From Oribacterium sp. oral taxon 102 (lineage in GTDB: Bacteria > Bacillota > Clostridia > Lachnospirales > Lachnospiraceae): a stretch of DNA of 64,000 bases. Below the pieces are notes generated by a model. That model made no database searches. It saw only the letters and a list, made by a program, of their open reading frames with translations, and was not told the DNA's origin. The stretch is from contig NZ_JABXYT010000001.1 in the NCBI RefSeq assembly GCF_013394775.1, forward strand, positions 448,501 through 512,500, read 5' to 3'. A program made the translations under genes and the position numbers. Below, piece by piece: positions 31,843-41,298 of this stretch. The first letter of the stretch is position 1. Each line of letters opens with the position of its first letter.

Positions 31843-31860
31843 TTGATAAAAGATTAACAA
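31843..31860. promoter_or_regulatory. Rex-type operator over the adhE transcription start
   Basis: TTGATAA-AAGA-TTAACAA differs at one base from the clostridial Rex consensus TTGTTAA-N4-TTAACAA. It lies 9 bases past the -10 box, where bound Rex would block initiation. Rex releases DNA when NADH is high, which would raise AdhE to reoxidise NADH. Confidence 0.75.
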
Positions 31861-31976
31861 AAACGCGAACTCGCAAGAGCCAGCCACCCTAACTGATAGT
31901 TTATCCTTTGTCAATGCTTTTTGAGGAAGCTAAAGCCGTGGAACCGGCGTCCGGGCTGAGAGAAGGAGCAGAGAAG

Positions 31977-34631
31977 ATGGAAACGATTATCGTGAAAGAC
32001 ATGGATACGCTTGCGGAGAAGATCAGGCAGGTGAGGGAAGCGCAGGCAAGGTTTGCGACCTATACGCAGGAACAGGTAGACGCGATCTTTAACGCTGCGG
32101 CAACGGCGGCAAATCTGCAGAGAATCCCTCTGGCACAGCTCGCAGTAGAGGAGACCGGGATGGGGCTTGTCGAGGACAAGGTCATCAAGAACAACTATGC
32201 GGCAGAGTATATCTACAATAAATATAAGTACAGAAAGACCTGCGGTGTGATCGCAGAGGATCCGGCATTCGGTACGAAGACCGTGGCGGAGCCCCTCGGA
32301 CTTGTGGCGGCAGTGATCCCGACGACGAATCCGACCTCTACCGCGATCTTCAAGACGCTCGTCTGCCTGAAGACCCGAAACGGCATCATTATCAGCCCGC
32401 ACCCGCGCGCGAAGAAGTGTACGATCGAGGCAGCCCGCATTGTTCTCGAGGCAGCGGTCAAGGCAGGCGCGCCGGAGAATATCATAGGCTGGATCGACGA
32501 GCCGTCTCTCGAGATGACGACGGAGATCATGCATGACGCGGACTGCATTCTCGCGACCGGCGGTCCGGGCATGGTGAATGCTGCCTATTCCTCCGGCACG
32601 CCGGCGCTTGGTGTCGGCGCGGGCAATAATCCGTGTATCATCGATGATACGGCGAACATTCAGGAGGCAGTTTCCTCTATTCTGCACTCGAAGACCTTTG
32701 ACAATGGGATGATCTGCGCCTCCGAGCAGTCTGTCACCGTGCTCGCCGGGATCTATGAGAAGGTGAAGAAGGAGTTTGAGTACCGCGGTGCCTATTTCCT
32801 GAAGAAGGATGAGATCGAGAAGGTGCGGAAGACCATTCTGATCAACGGCTCCCTCAATGCGAAGATCGTCGGACAGCCGGCATGGAAGATCGCGGAGATG
32901 GCGGGCGTTTCGATCCCGCATGATAAGAAGGTCATCATCGGCGAGGTGACGGACTACACAAAGGCGGAGCCCTTTGCGCATGAGAAGCTTTCCCCGGTGC
33001 TTGCGATGTATAAGGCGAAGGACTTCGACGAGGCAGTCGCGCATGCAGAGGTGCTGCTGATGGATGGCGGGCCCGGACATACCGCATCGCTCTTCATTGA
33101 TGTGAGAGAGCAGGAAAAGATTCGGAAGCATGCCCATGTGATGCATGCCTGCCGTATTCTGATCAATCAGCCGTCTTCGCAGGGCGGGATCGGAGATCTT
33201 TACAATTTCCGGCTGACGCCGTCTCTGACGCTTGGCTGCGGTTCCTACGGCGGAAACTCTGTTTCCGAGAATGTAGGCGTGAAGCATCTTTTGAACTACA
33301 AGACGGTTGCGGAGAGGAGAGAGAATATGCTCTGGTTCAGAACACCGCAGAAGGTGTATTTCAAGAAGGGCTGCATGCCGGTGGCGCTGCAGGAGCTTAA
33401 GGAGGTTTACGGCAAGAAGAAGTGCTTCATCGTGACAGACTCCTTCCTCGCCTCCGCGGGCTATACGAAGCCGATTACGGATCGCCTGCATGAGATGGGA
33501 ATCGATTATACGGTATTCTCTCATGTGCAGCCGGATCCGACGCTTGCCAATGCGCAGGAGGGAGCCGCTGCGATGGCTGCCTTTCAGCCGGACTGCATCC
33601 TCGCCTTCGGCGGAGGCTCGGCAATGGATGCCGGCAAGATCATGTGGGTGCTGTACGAGCATCCGGATGTGAAGTTCGAGGATATGGCGATGCGCTATAT
33701 CGATATCCGAAAGAAGGTTTATCAGTTCCCGAAGATGGGAGAGAAGGCGTTGTTTATCGCTGTGCCGACCTCCTCCGGTACCGGATCTGAGGTGACGCCG
33801 TTCGCTGTCATCACAGATCAGGAAACCAATACGAAGTATCCGATCACGGACTACGAGCTGCTGCCGAACATTGCGATCGTAGATACCGATAATATGATGT
33901 CGCAGCCAAGGGGACTGACGGCGGCATCCGGTGTTGATGTGCTGGTACACGCGCTCGAGGCCTATGCCTCCATGATGGCGACGCCGTATACGGACGGACT
34001 TGCGCTGCAGGCAATGAAGAGGGTCTTCGACTATCTGCCGACGGCGTACAATGAGCCGAGCAATATCAAGGCACGTGACGAGATGGCGAACGCGTCCTGT
34101 ATGGCGGGTATGGCCTTTGCCAATGCTTTTCTCGGGATCTGTCATTCCATGGCACACAAGCTCGGAGCCTTCCACCACATTCCGCACGGTCTGGCAAACG
34201 CGCTGCTGCTCAATGAGGTTATCCGCTACAATTCCTGCGAGAAGCCGCCGAAGATGGGAACCTTCCCGCAGTATGAGTATCCGCATACGCTTGCCCGTTA
34301 TGCAGACTGTGCGCGCTTCTGCGGCATTGCCGAGAAGGACGATCAGAAGGCAGTCGAGAAGTTCTGCGACAAGATCGCGGAGCTCAAGAGGACAGTCGGC
34401 GTGAAGGAGACCATCGCGGACTACAATGTCTCTGAGGAAGACTTCCTGAAGACGCTGGACGAGATGGCGCTGCAGGCGTTTGACGACCAGTGTACCGGTG
34501 CAAATCCGCGCTATCCGCTGGTATCGGATCTGAAGGAGATGTACAGGATGGCGTTCTACGGGAAGAAGTATCAGCAGAATGAGCTGACACCGGTAGAAAT
34601 CATGTCCGGCCTTCGGGATTATACGGTATAA
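31977..34631 (+). CDS. adhE: Bifunctional acetaldehyde-CoA/alcohol dehydrogenase
   Basis: 884 residues. The N-terminal half is a CoA-acylating aldehyde dehydrogenase (catalytic Cys in GMICASEQSV). The C-terminal half is an iron-dependent alcohol dehydrogenase (metal region HSMAHKLGAFHHIPHG, nucleotide loop AFGGGSAMDAGK). It converts acetyl-CoA to ethanol with two NADH and assembles into cytoplasmic spirosomes in known relatives. I start at ATG 31977, with AAGGAG upstream; a longer frame from 31908 lacks a site. A consensus promoter and a Rex-type operator precede it, and two terminators follow. Confidence 0.97.
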   Translation: METIIVKDMDTLAEKIRQVREAQARFATYTQEQVDAIFNAAATAANLQRIPLAQLAVEETGMGLVEDKVIKNNYAAEYIYNKYKYRKTCGVIAEDPAFGTKTVAEPLGLVAAVIPTTNPTSTAIFKTLVCLKTRNGIIISPHPRAKKCTIEAARIVLEAAVKAGAPENIIGWIDEPSLEMTTEIMHDADCILATGGPGMVNAAYSSGTPALGVGAGNNPCIIDDTANIQEAVSSILHSKTFDNGMICASEQSVTVLAGIYEKVKKEFEYRGAYFLKKDEIEKVRKTILINGSLNAKIVGQPAWKIAEMAGVSIPHDKKVIIGEVTDYTKAEPFAHEKLSPVLAMYKAKDFDEAVAHAEVLLMDGGPGHTASLFIDVREQEKIRKHAHVMHACRILINQPSSQGGIGDLYNFRLTPSLTLGCGSYGGNSVSENVGVKHLLNYKTVAERRENMLWFRTPQKVYFKKGCMPVALQELKEVYGKKKCFIVTDSFLASAGYTKPITDRLHEMGIDYTVFSHVQPDPTLANAQEGAAAMAAFQPDCILAFGGGSAMDAGKIMWVLYEHPDVKFEDMAMRYIDIRKKVYQFPKMGEKALFIAVPTSSGTGSEVTPFAVITDQETNTKYPITDYELLPNIAIVDTDNMMSQPRGLTAASGVDVLVHALEAYASMMATPYTDGLALQAMKRVFDYLPTAYNEPSNIKARDEMANASCMAGMAFANAFLGICHSMAHKLGAFHHIPHGLANALLLNEVIRYNSCEKPPKMGTFPQYEYPHTLARYADCARFCGIAEKDDQKAVEKFCDKIAELKRTVGVKETIADYNVSEEDFLKTLDEMALQAFDDQCTGANPRYPLVSDLKEMYRMAFYGKKYQQNELTPVEIMSGLRDYTV

Positions 34632-34675
34632 GTCCCCTGTCAAGCGGCCGAACGGGAGGCAAGCTTGCCTCGCGT
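34626..34675 (+). repeat. Dispersed repeat copy 1 (GTATAAGTCCCC end)
   Basis: Starts inside the adhE stop region with GTATAAGTCCCCTGTCAAGC and continues with a CGAACG...CAAGCTTGC body. The inverse of this sequence, with a few changes, occurs at 44111-44160, and the end sequence occurs again at 45810-45874. Confidence 0.65.
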
Positions 34676-34690
34676 TCGGCTGTTTTCCTT
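34646..34690 (+). terminator. adhE terminator
   Basis: GCCGAACG and CGTTCGGC arms enclosing a second stem GGCAAGCTTGCC, followed by TGTTTTCC. It forms the body of dispersed repeat copy 1. Confidence 0.75.
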
Positions 34691-34693
34691 CGT

Positions 34694-34727
34694 TCACATA
34701 GAAAAAAGCTATGTGAGCGATTTTTTG
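34694..34727 (+). terminator. Second terminator after adhE
   Basis: TCACATAG and CTATGTGA arms with an A-rich loop, then GCGATTTTTT. The remaining sequence up to 34850 should hold the gdhA promoter; a TATATT box follows TTGCGG at about 18 bases. Confidence 0.75.
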
Positions 34728-34850
34728 TTGCGGGTTATAATATTCCTGTGTTATATTATTTAAGTTCATAGAAGCGTTTCGGGAAGCGCGAGATGAGGAA
34801 GCGGTCCGAAGCATGGAGGGAATGACATTCCGAAAGAGGAGGAGAATACC

Positions 34851-36185
34851 ATGTCCTATGTAAGCGAAGTATATGCCGAGCTGGAAAGAAAGCATGCGAA
34901 TGAAGCGGAGTTTCTGGAGGCTGTCAAGAGAATTCTCGAATCCCTGCAGCCGATCGTAGATGCCAATGAAGAGCTGTACCGCAGGAACGCGCTGCTGGAG
35001 CGGTTCGTGGAGCCGGAGCGGATCATTACCTTCCGGGTTCCGTGGACGGATGATAAGGGCGTGAACCACATCAACCTCGGGTACAGGGTGCAGTTTAACT
35101 CTGCGATCGGACCGTATAAGGGCGGGCTTCGCTTTCATCCGTCTGTGACCCAGTCTATCCTGAAGTTTCTCGGCATGGAGCAGATCCTGAAAAATTCACT
35201 GACCGGTCTGCCGATCGGCGGCGGCAAGGGCGGCGCGGATTTCGACCCGCACGGAAAGTCGGATGCGGAGGTGATGCGCTTTTGTCAGAGCTTCATGACG
35301 GAGCTGTATAAGTACATCGGCAAGGATGTCGATGTGCCGGCGGGCGATATCGGCGTGGGAGGACGTGAGGTCGCCTATATGTATGGACAGTACAAGCGGA
35401 TTACCAATCTCTATGAGGGCGTGCTCACCGGCAAGGGGCTGAGCTTCGGCGGCTCACTCGCGCGCCCGGAGGCGACCGGCTATGGCCTGATCTATATCGT
35501 GGATGAAATGGTTCGCACCGCGGGCAGGGAGCTCGCGGGCAAGACGGTCGTGATCTCCGGCTCCGGCAATGTGGCGCAGTATGCGACGGAGAAGGCGCAG
35601 CAGCTCGGTGCGAAGGTCGTGACGCTTTCCGATTCTGACGGGTATATCTATGATCCGGACGGGATCCGGCTGGACATCGTGAAGGAGATCAAGCAGGTTC
35701 GCCGCGGCAGGATCCGGGAATATCTCGAGGCGGTTCCTACGGCGAAGTATGTCGAGGGAGAGAGACCGTGGGGGATTCGCTGCGACATCGCACTTCCCTG
35801 CGCGACCCAGAATGAGATCAACGGTACGCAGGCGGGACAGCTGATCAAAAATGGCTGCTGGTGTGTGGCAGAGGGCGCCAATATGCCATCTGACGCGGCG
35901 GCGGTAGATGCCTTTCTCGCCGCGAAGATTCTGTATATGCCGGGAAAGGCTGCGAATGCCGGCGGCGTGGCGGTATCCGCGCTGGAGATGTCGCAGAATT
36001 CCGAGCGGCTTTCCTGGAGCTTCGAGGAGGTGGACGGCAAGCTTCGGGAGATCATGGTGAATATTTACAGAAACGTTTCCGAAACCGCTGCAAGGTACGG
36101 CTATGAGGGGAACTTCGTCGTGGGTGCGAACATCGCCGGCTTCGAGAAGGTTTCCAACGCGATGATAGCGCAGGGCTTGGTATAA
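34851..36185 (+). CDS. gdhA: Glutamate dehydrogenase, NADP-type hexameric
   Basis: 444 residues. The substrate-binding region includes GPYKGGLRFHPSV and the catalytic Lys motif LPIGGGKGGADFDP. The nucleotide fold starts at KTVVISGSGNVAQYA. Length and the PAGDIGVGGREVAYM motif fit the hexameric class-I enzymes that make glutamate from 2-oxoglutarate and ammonia. It has its own promoter region and terminator, so it is transcribed alone. The start ATG is preceded by GAGGAGG. Confidence 0.97.
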   Translation: MSYVSEVYAELERKHANEAEFLEAVKRILESLQPIVDANEELYRRNALLERFVEPERIITFRVPWTDDKGVNHINLGYRVQFNSAIGPYKGGLRFHPSVTQSILKFLGMEQILKNSLTGLPIGGGKGGADFDPHGKSDAEVMRFCQSFMTELYKYIGKDVDVPAGDIGVGGREVAYMYGQYKRITNLYEGVLTGKGLSFGGSLARPEATGYGLIYIVDEMVRTAGRELAGKTVVISGSGNVAQYATEKAQQLGAKVVTLSDSDGYIYDPDGIRLDIVKEIKQVRRGRIREYLEAVPTAKYVEGERPWGIRCDIALPCATQNEINGTQAGQLIKNGCWCVAEGANMPSDAAAVDAFLAAKILYMPGKAANAGGVAVSALEMSQNSERLSWSFEEVDGKLREIMVNIYRNVSETAARYGYEGNFVVGANIAGFEKVSNAMIAQGLV

Positions 36186-36226
36186 GGAAATATAGCTTGA
36201 AATATCGTTTGGAATTCGGGAAATCA

Positions 36227-36256
36227 GCGCGCGGTCGGAAACGGCCGCGCGCTTTT
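36227..36256 (+). terminator. gdhA terminator
   Basis: GCGCGCGG and CCGCGCGC arms around a short loop, followed by TTTTAAAT. Confidence 0.85.
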
Positions 36257-36394
36257 AAATAGCTGTCCGCACGGCAGACTTTTGAAATGAACTAAAGAAA
36301 GTGCTTTCCATTTTTCGCGTTCTGCGGTATTGTTTAAGCAATAAGCTATGCAGATCTTTATGACGGATACGGTAACGGGATGGAGGAAAGAACG

Positions 36395-37042
36395 GTGAAG
36401 ATTTATCATGTAAATGATCCGGCGTTTCGCGCTTATGGAAGAGTCCTTGCGGACTATGATGTGAGGGAGCTGCTGGAGGCGCTCGATGCCCATACGCCGT
36501 GCCCTGAGGACAGGACGGAATATGTGCCGGAGGAGCCGGCGCTGCAGGGGCTTCCGACATCGAAGAGACTGGCACTGTCTCTGTTCGGCGGAGCTGCGGC
36601 GCAGTTTGGCTGGTGCAACGGACGCAATACGAGATTGAACTGTCTGGAATATCACAGAAGCAGCGAATTTAACCTTCCCTCCGGGGATATCGTGCTCCTG
36701 CTGGCGAAGCAGGAAGAGGTAGATGCGGATTATCGGCTTGACAGTGCCAGAGTGAAGGCATTTCTGGTTCCGGCAGGGACGCTGGTGGAGCTCTATGCCA
36801 CGACCCTGCATTACGCGCCCTGTCAGGCGCAGCGGTCGAGAGGCTTCCGCGTGGCGGTTATCCTTCCGAGAGGAACCAATGCCGCGATGACGGAGCGGGC
36901 GGGAAGCTCGAAGGAGGATGGCTATCTCACGGCGGTCAACAAGTGGCTCCTCGCGCACCCGGAGTCCGGGGAGGCGAAGCGCGGCGCGCTCACAGGGCTG
37001 TATGGAGAAAATATAGATATCCGGGAGGATATCGCGGACTGA
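36395..37042 (+). CDS. DUF4867 family protein (cupin-like)
   Basis: 215 residues from the GTG at 36395, which has GGAGG eight bases upstream; the in-frame ATG at 36380 overlaps that site. The opening VKIYHVNDPAFRAYGRVL fits DUF4867. The strand-rich middle (NCLEYHRSSEFNLPSGDIVL, then AFLVPAGTLVELYATTLHYA) has the HxxxE and His positions of a cupin metal site. The family is found in sugar-use loci and probably acts on a carbohydrate, but no reaction is known. It is followed after 16 bases by the ROK regulator. Confidence 0.8.
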   Translation: MKIYHVNDPAFRAYGRVLADYDVRELLEALDAHTPCPEDRTEYVPEEPALQGLPTSKRLALSLFGGAAAQFGWCNGRNTRLNCLEYHRSSEFNLPSGDIVLLLAKQEEVDADYRLDSARVKAFLVPAGTLVELYATTLHYAPCQAQRSRGFRVAVILPRGTNAAMTERAGSSKEDGYLTAVNKWLLAHPESGEAKRGALTGLYGENIDIREDIAD

Positions 37043-37058
37043 CCGCAGGAAGGACAGG

Positions 37059-38201
37059 ATGGAGAAGCTGACAGTGCCTGCGACCGAGCGCAGGCGGAAG
37101 ACGCGCAATCGGATCTACCGGTTCATTTACAGCTCGGCGGAGCCGGTGACGAAGCCGCAGATCGCAGAGGGGGTCGGGATATCCCAGCCTGCCGTGCAGC
37201 CCAATCTCGCAGAGCTTCTGGAGGCGGGAGTTGTTTCGGAGGGCGAGCTGCAGAAGTCGACCGGCGGGCGTCCGCCGATCGGCTACTATGTAGACGCAAA
37301 GTCGAAGTATTCGATCGGGGCGGCAGTATCTGCCAACCATATCCGGATCGTGATTCTGGATCTGAAAGGGAAGGAAACAGCTTCCGATATCGTGCGGATT
37401 TCGGAACTGGATCTGAACCGCATCGCGGAAATGCTGCAGATGCGTATTTATGCCCTGACAGAAAAATATGGGATTCCGCAGGAGCGGCTTCTGGGACTGG
37501 GAGTGACATTTCCCGGGATTATTTCAGAGGACGAGCGATACATCGTCCAGTCTCCGACGCTCAATATGCAGAATGTGGATCTCGGCGGCTTCAAGAGCCG
37601 TTTCGAGCTGCCTGTTTTTATCGAAAATGATGGGAGTGCGGCGGCGCAGGTGGAGATCACCGCGGCGGAAAATCGGACGGCGCTTCGGAATTTCACCTAT
37701 CTTTTCCTGGAAAACGGCGTCGGCGGAGCGGTCGTCGTCAACGGACGCGAGATGAGGGGAGAGCATAACCGCTGCGGCGAGTTCGGACACATGATCCTCG
37801 TGCCGAACGGGAAGCCGTGCAGCTGTGGCAGGAACGGATGCGCGGAGGCGTATCTCAGCACGAAGCGGATCAGCACGGATTTTGCCGTCTCTCTCGAGGA
37901 ATTTTTCTCGATTCTGGAAAGGGAGCGCCGTCCTGCTTTCGCGGAGGTCTGGGAGGATATCTTATACTATCTGGCACTTGCCATTCACAACCTGCACATG
38001 GCGTTTGACACGGAGGTAGTTCTGGGCGGGATGCTGACGGAGTTTCTGCCGCCGTATCTCGATGTTCTGAGGGAGAAGCTGAAACGGCTGGATCAGAGTG
38101 AGGACTGCGAGACCTATCTGCATATCACCGAATGTCCGCATTATGCCGGGATGATCGGCGCCGCCGGACATTTCATCCGGCAGTACATTCATTCTCTGTA
38201 A
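37059..38201 (+). CDS. ROK family transcriptional regulator
   Basis: 380 residues. The N-terminal winged helix-turn-helix (KTRNRIYRFIYSSAEPVTKP, then GISQPAVQPNLAEL) is followed by a sugar-kinase-like ROK domain. The ROK domain contains LENGVGGAVVVNGREMRGE and the zinc-binding motif CGEFGH...CSCGRNGCAEAY. Such NagC/XylR-type regulators repress sugar genes until a sugar or sugar phosphate binds. Together with the ABC importer, kinase and isomerase downstream, it is the likely local regulator. It is transcribed with the DUF4867 gene and has its own terminator. Confidence 0.88.
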   Translation: MEKLTVPATERRRKTRNRIYRFIYSSAEPVTKPQIAEGVGISQPAVQPNLAELLEAGVVSEGELQKSTGGRPPIGYYVDAKSKYSIGAAVSANHIRIVILDLKGKETASDIVRISELDLNRIAEMLQMRIYALTEKYGIPQERLLGLGVTFPGIISEDERYIVQSPTLNMQNVDLGGFKSRFELPVFIENDGSAAAQVEITAAENRTALRNFTYLFLENGVGGAVVVNGREMRGEHNRCGEFGHMILVPNGKPCSCGRNGCAEAYLSTKRISTDFAVSLEEFFSILERERRPAFAEVWEDILYYLALAIHNLHMAFDTEVVLGGMLTEFLPPYLDVLREKLKRLDQSEDCETYLHITECPHYAGMIGAAGHFIRQYIHSL

Positions 38202-38245
38202 ACAATGCTCTGCCGCGGAGGAGCAGGGTGCTGTCCATTGCAGGA

Positions 38246-38290
38246 GCGTACGAGGAAGCTGCGAAAAGCGTTTCTTCGTACGCTTTTTTT
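38246..38290 (+). terminator. Terminator after the ROK regulator gene
   Basis: GCGTACGA and TCGTACGC arms, with GAA/TTC continuing the stem, then TTTTTTT. Confidence 0.88.
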
Positions 38291-38386
38291 GCAGTGTAAT
38301 GGCAACACATGAACTGAAATTCTGCCTAAATTTCGAAATAAAATATGTGCGAGTGCTACAAAGATGAAAAATATATTTGCAAATTA

Positions 38387-38415
38387 TTGACAAAATAGAA
38401 CAAAAGAAGCATTAT
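38387..38415 (+). promoter_or_regulatory. Probable promoter of the sugar ABC operon
   Basis: TTGACA at 38387-38392 with CATTAT at 17 bases or TATAAA at 20 bases. The stretch 38291-38470 is distinctly AT-rich and otherwise empty. Confidence 0.55.
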
Positions 38416-38470
38416 AAAGTTACTTAATAAAGGAACATTAAAAAGCGTCATGTGAAAAGGAGGATACGAC

Positions 38471-39652
38471 ATGAAACGCAAGAGCTTATTGGCAGGAGTA
38501 TTGGCGGGGACACTGGCGGCAGCGCTTTCGGCATGCGGAGGCGGCTCCGCGGCAGCACCCTCTTCGGCAGCCCCGGCATCGGAGGCATCGTCCGCTGCAG
38601 AGACAAAATCCGACGGGAAGAAGGTCGGGATCTCCATGCCGACCAAGTCTCTGGAGAGATGGAACCGCGACGGCTCCTATCTGGAGAAGCAGTTTCAGGA
38701 GAAGGGCTTCAAGACGGAGACGACCTACGCCGATAATAAGGTGGATCAGCAGGTGAAGGATCTCGAGGGGCTGATCGCGGATGAGGTGGATCTTCTCGTC
38801 GTAGCGGCGATCGACGGAGAGTCGCTCTCTCAGGTTCTCGGCGATGCGAAGGACGCGAACATTCCGGTGATCGCCTATGACCGGCTGATCAGAAACACAG
38901 ATGCGATCAGCTATTATGTATCCTTCGACAACTACAAGGTCGGACAGCTGCAGGGACAGTTCATCATTGACTCGCTGAAGCTTGATGAAGCAGGAAGCAG
39001 TACCTTCAACATGGAGGTCACGGCGGGAGATCCGGCGGATAACAATGCGACCTTCTTCTTCAACGGCGCGATGGATCTCCTGAAGCCGTATATTGAGAAG
39101 GGAACGATCCGCATTCCGTCGGGGCAGGATACCTTCGAGCAGTGCGGAACCAAGCAGTGGGACACTGCTACGGCGATGACGCGGATGCAGAATATTCTTG
39201 GCTCCAACTATTCTGATGGGACAAAGCTCGACATCGCGCTCTGCTCCAATGATTCCACAGCGCTGGGCGTCACACAGGCGATCGAGTCAGACTATGCGGG
39301 GGACGGCAGGCCGCTGATCACCGGACAGGATTGTGACGAAGCAAATCTGGCAAATATCGTGGACGGAAAGCAGACGATGAGCGTGTATAAGGCGGTTGCG
39401 AATGAGGCGGTCGCGACATTGGATCTCGGTGAGGCGATCCTGAAGGGCGAGAAGCCGGACGAGAAGCTGATTGTAGATTCCAACTGGAGCTTCGACTGCG
39501 CTTATGATACGACATCCTATGACAATGGCAGGGCGGTCATTCCTTCCTATCTTCTGACGCCGGTTGCCGTCACGAAGGACAATATCCAGAAGGAACTGAT
39601 CGATACGGGCTACTACAGAATGGATGGAGCATACCCGAAGGCGCTTGCCTGA
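38471..39652 (+). CDS. Sugar ABC transporter substrate-binding lipoprotein, ChvE type
   Basis: 393 residues. A lipoprotein signal ends at the lipobox LSAC (Cys about residue 21) and is followed by a Ser/Ala linker, so it is anchored outside the membrane. The mature domain (KKVGISMPTKSLERWNRDGS, then DNKVDQQVKDLEGLI and VIAYDRLI) matches ChvE and related multiple-monosaccharide binding proteins. It is the first gene of the importer operon, with AAGGAGG before the start. A link to L-arabinose, xylose, glucose or similar monosaccharides is family-based. Confidence 0.9.
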   Translation: MKRKSLLAGVLAGTLAAALSACGGGSAAAPSSAAPASEASSAAETKSDGKKVGISMPTKSLERWNRDGSYLEKQFQEKGFKTETTYADNKVDQQVKDLEGLIADEVDLLVVAAIDGESLSQVLGDAKDANIPVIAYDRLIRNTDAISYYVSFDNYKVGQLQGQFIIDSLKLDEAGSSTFNMEVTAGDPADNNATFFFNGAMDLLKPYIEKGTIRIPSGQDTFEQCGTKQWDTATAMTRMQNILGSNYSDGTKLDIALCSNDSTALGVTQAIESDYAGDGRPLITGQDCDEANLANIVDGKQTMSVYKAVANEAVATLDLGEAILKGEKPDEKLIVDSNWSFDCAYDTTSYDNGRAVIPSYLLTPVAVTKDNIQKELIDTGYYRMDGAYPKALA

Positions 39653-39726
39653 CGGTGCTGTGCGGAAAACCGATATGCGGCGGGGAGGGCTCCGCCGCAT
39701 ATTTTCAGATAAGGTGAGGTGCGAGG

Positions 39727-41265
39727 TTGTCTGATTATATTCTCGAAATGAAAAATATCACCAAGGAATATCCCGGAGTCAGAGCGCTGAATCATGTCAA
39801 TCTCCAGGTGGAGAGGGGGGAGATCCACGCACTGGTCGGGGAGAACGGTGCAGGGAAATCTACGCTGATGAATGTCCTGTCCGGTACGATTCCGCACGGC
39901 GAATATTCGGGAGAGATTCTGTATAACGGCAAGGTATGCAGCTTCCATAATATCCATGATTCGGAAAAGCTGGGAATCGTCATCATTCATCAGGAGCTGG
40001 CGCTGATCCCGGAGCTGACGATCGCTGAGAACATGTTTCTGGGAAATGAGCGGAAAAACAGCTTCGGAAGGATTGATTGGGGAGAGACCTATAGCAGGGC
40101 GCAGGCGGAAATGCGGAGGGTAGGCCTGAAGGAAAGGTCTGACGTTCTGATTAAGGACATCGGAACCGGCAAGCAGCAGCTGGTAGAGATCGCCAAGGCG
40201 CTTTCCAAGAACGTGAAGCTGCTCATTCTTGATGAGCCGACCTCCTCCTTGAATGAGGAGGATTCGCAGATGCTTCTGGATATGCTTCTGGAGTTCAGGA
40301 AGCAGGGGCTGAGCTCCATTATTATTACCCACAAGCTGAATGAGGTTGCCTACTGTGCCGATCACATTACGGTGCTCCGCGACGGCTCGACGATCGAAAC
40401 CATGGGAAATCCGGAGCACAATATCGACGAGGAGAGGATCATACGGGGGATGGTCGGGCGGGAGCTGAGCAATCGTTATCCTGCCCGGGAGCATAATGCC
40501 GGCGGCGAGATGCTTTTCGAATGCAGAAACTGGACGGTCTATCATCCGGTTTATACCGAGAAATGCATGGTCAGGGATATCAGCTTCCATGTCAACAGAG
40601 GAGAGGTCGTCGGCTTTTCCGGATTGCAGGGCGCGGGGAGGACGGAGCTCGCGATGTCCTTGTTCGGGAGGAGCTACGGCAGCCATATCTCCGGGCAGGA
40701 GTTTATTCATGGCAGAGAGGTTCATCTGAAAAATGAGCAGGATGCGATCCGGCATGGGCTCGCCTATGTTACGGAGGATCGGAAGACGAACGGACTGATC
40801 CTTTCCGATACCATCGCCAGAAACACGACGATGGCGAAGCTGTCCAAGGTTGCCGACCGGCATGGGATTGTCGATGCGTCGCGCGAAAACCGCTATGCCA
40901 GGGAGTATATGGAAGCAATGAATACCAAGGCGCCGAGCGAGCAGCAGTTGGTCGGAAATCTCTCCGGCGGGAACCAGCAGAAGGTACTCCTGTCCAAGTG
41001 GCTGTTCGCCGATCCGGATATCCTGATTCTGGACGAGCCGACCCGGGGGATCGATGTCGGCGCGAAATATGAGATCTACTGCATCATCAACGATATGGTG
41101 AAGAGCGGAAAGGCGGTTGTGATGATTTCTTCCGAGCTTCCGGAACTGCTGGGGATGTGCGACCGTATTTATGTCATGAATGAGGGCATGATGGCGGCGG
41201 AGTTCCAGGCGGAGGAGGCGACGCAGGAGAAGATCATGAGTACGATTCTGAAGCCCTCTGTCTGA
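39727..41265 (+). CDS. Sugar ABC transporter ATP-binding protein, two ABC domains
   Basis: 512 residues with a TTG start. Domain 1 has Walker [10 protein letters not shown] and Walker [12 protein letters not shown]. Domain 2 has the usual degenerate Walker A region ([16 protein letters not shown]), signature [15 protein letters not shown] and Walker [13 protein letters not shown]. This is the GguA/MmsA-type ATPase of monosaccharide importers. It follows the binding protein by 74 bases and precedes the permease by 33. Confidence 0.93.
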   Translation: MSDYILEMKNITKEYPGVRALNHVNLQVERGEIHALVGENGAGKSTLMNVLSGTIPHGEYSGEILYNGKVCSFHNIHDSEKLGIVIIHQELALIPELTIAENMFLGNERKNSFGRIDWGETYSRAQAEMRRVGLKERSDVLIKDIGTGKQQLVEIAKALSKNVKLLILDEPTSSLNEEDSQMLLDMLLEFRKQGLSSIIITHKLNEVAYCADHITVLRDGSTIETMGNPEHNIDEERIIRGMVGRELSNRYPAREHNAGGEMLFECRNWTVYHPVYTEKCMVRDISFHVNRGEVVGFSGLQGAGRTELAMSLFGRSYGSHISGQEFIHGREVHLKNEQDAIRHGLAYVTEDRKTNGLILSDTIARNTTMAKLSKVADRHGIVDASRENRYAREYMEAMNTKAPSEQQLVGNLSGGNQQKVLLSKWLFADPDILILDEPTRGIDVGAKYEIYCIINDMVKSGKAVVMISSELPELLGMCDRIYVMNEGMMAAEFQAEEATQEKIMSTILKPSV

Positions 41266-41298
41266 GCGGCTTGATTTTAAGAAAGGGTTCACGGGACT

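Noticed and set aside
31911..35138. Minus-strand open frame of 1075 codons opposite adhE and gdhA
   Set aside because: It is the antisense shadow of two well-recognised genes; Arg/His/Leu-rich composition and no family resemblance.
36290..36312. Catabolite-response element before the DUF4867 gene
   Set aside because: GAAAG-TG-CTTTC is a palindrome but lacks the CG core and spacing of a cre site.
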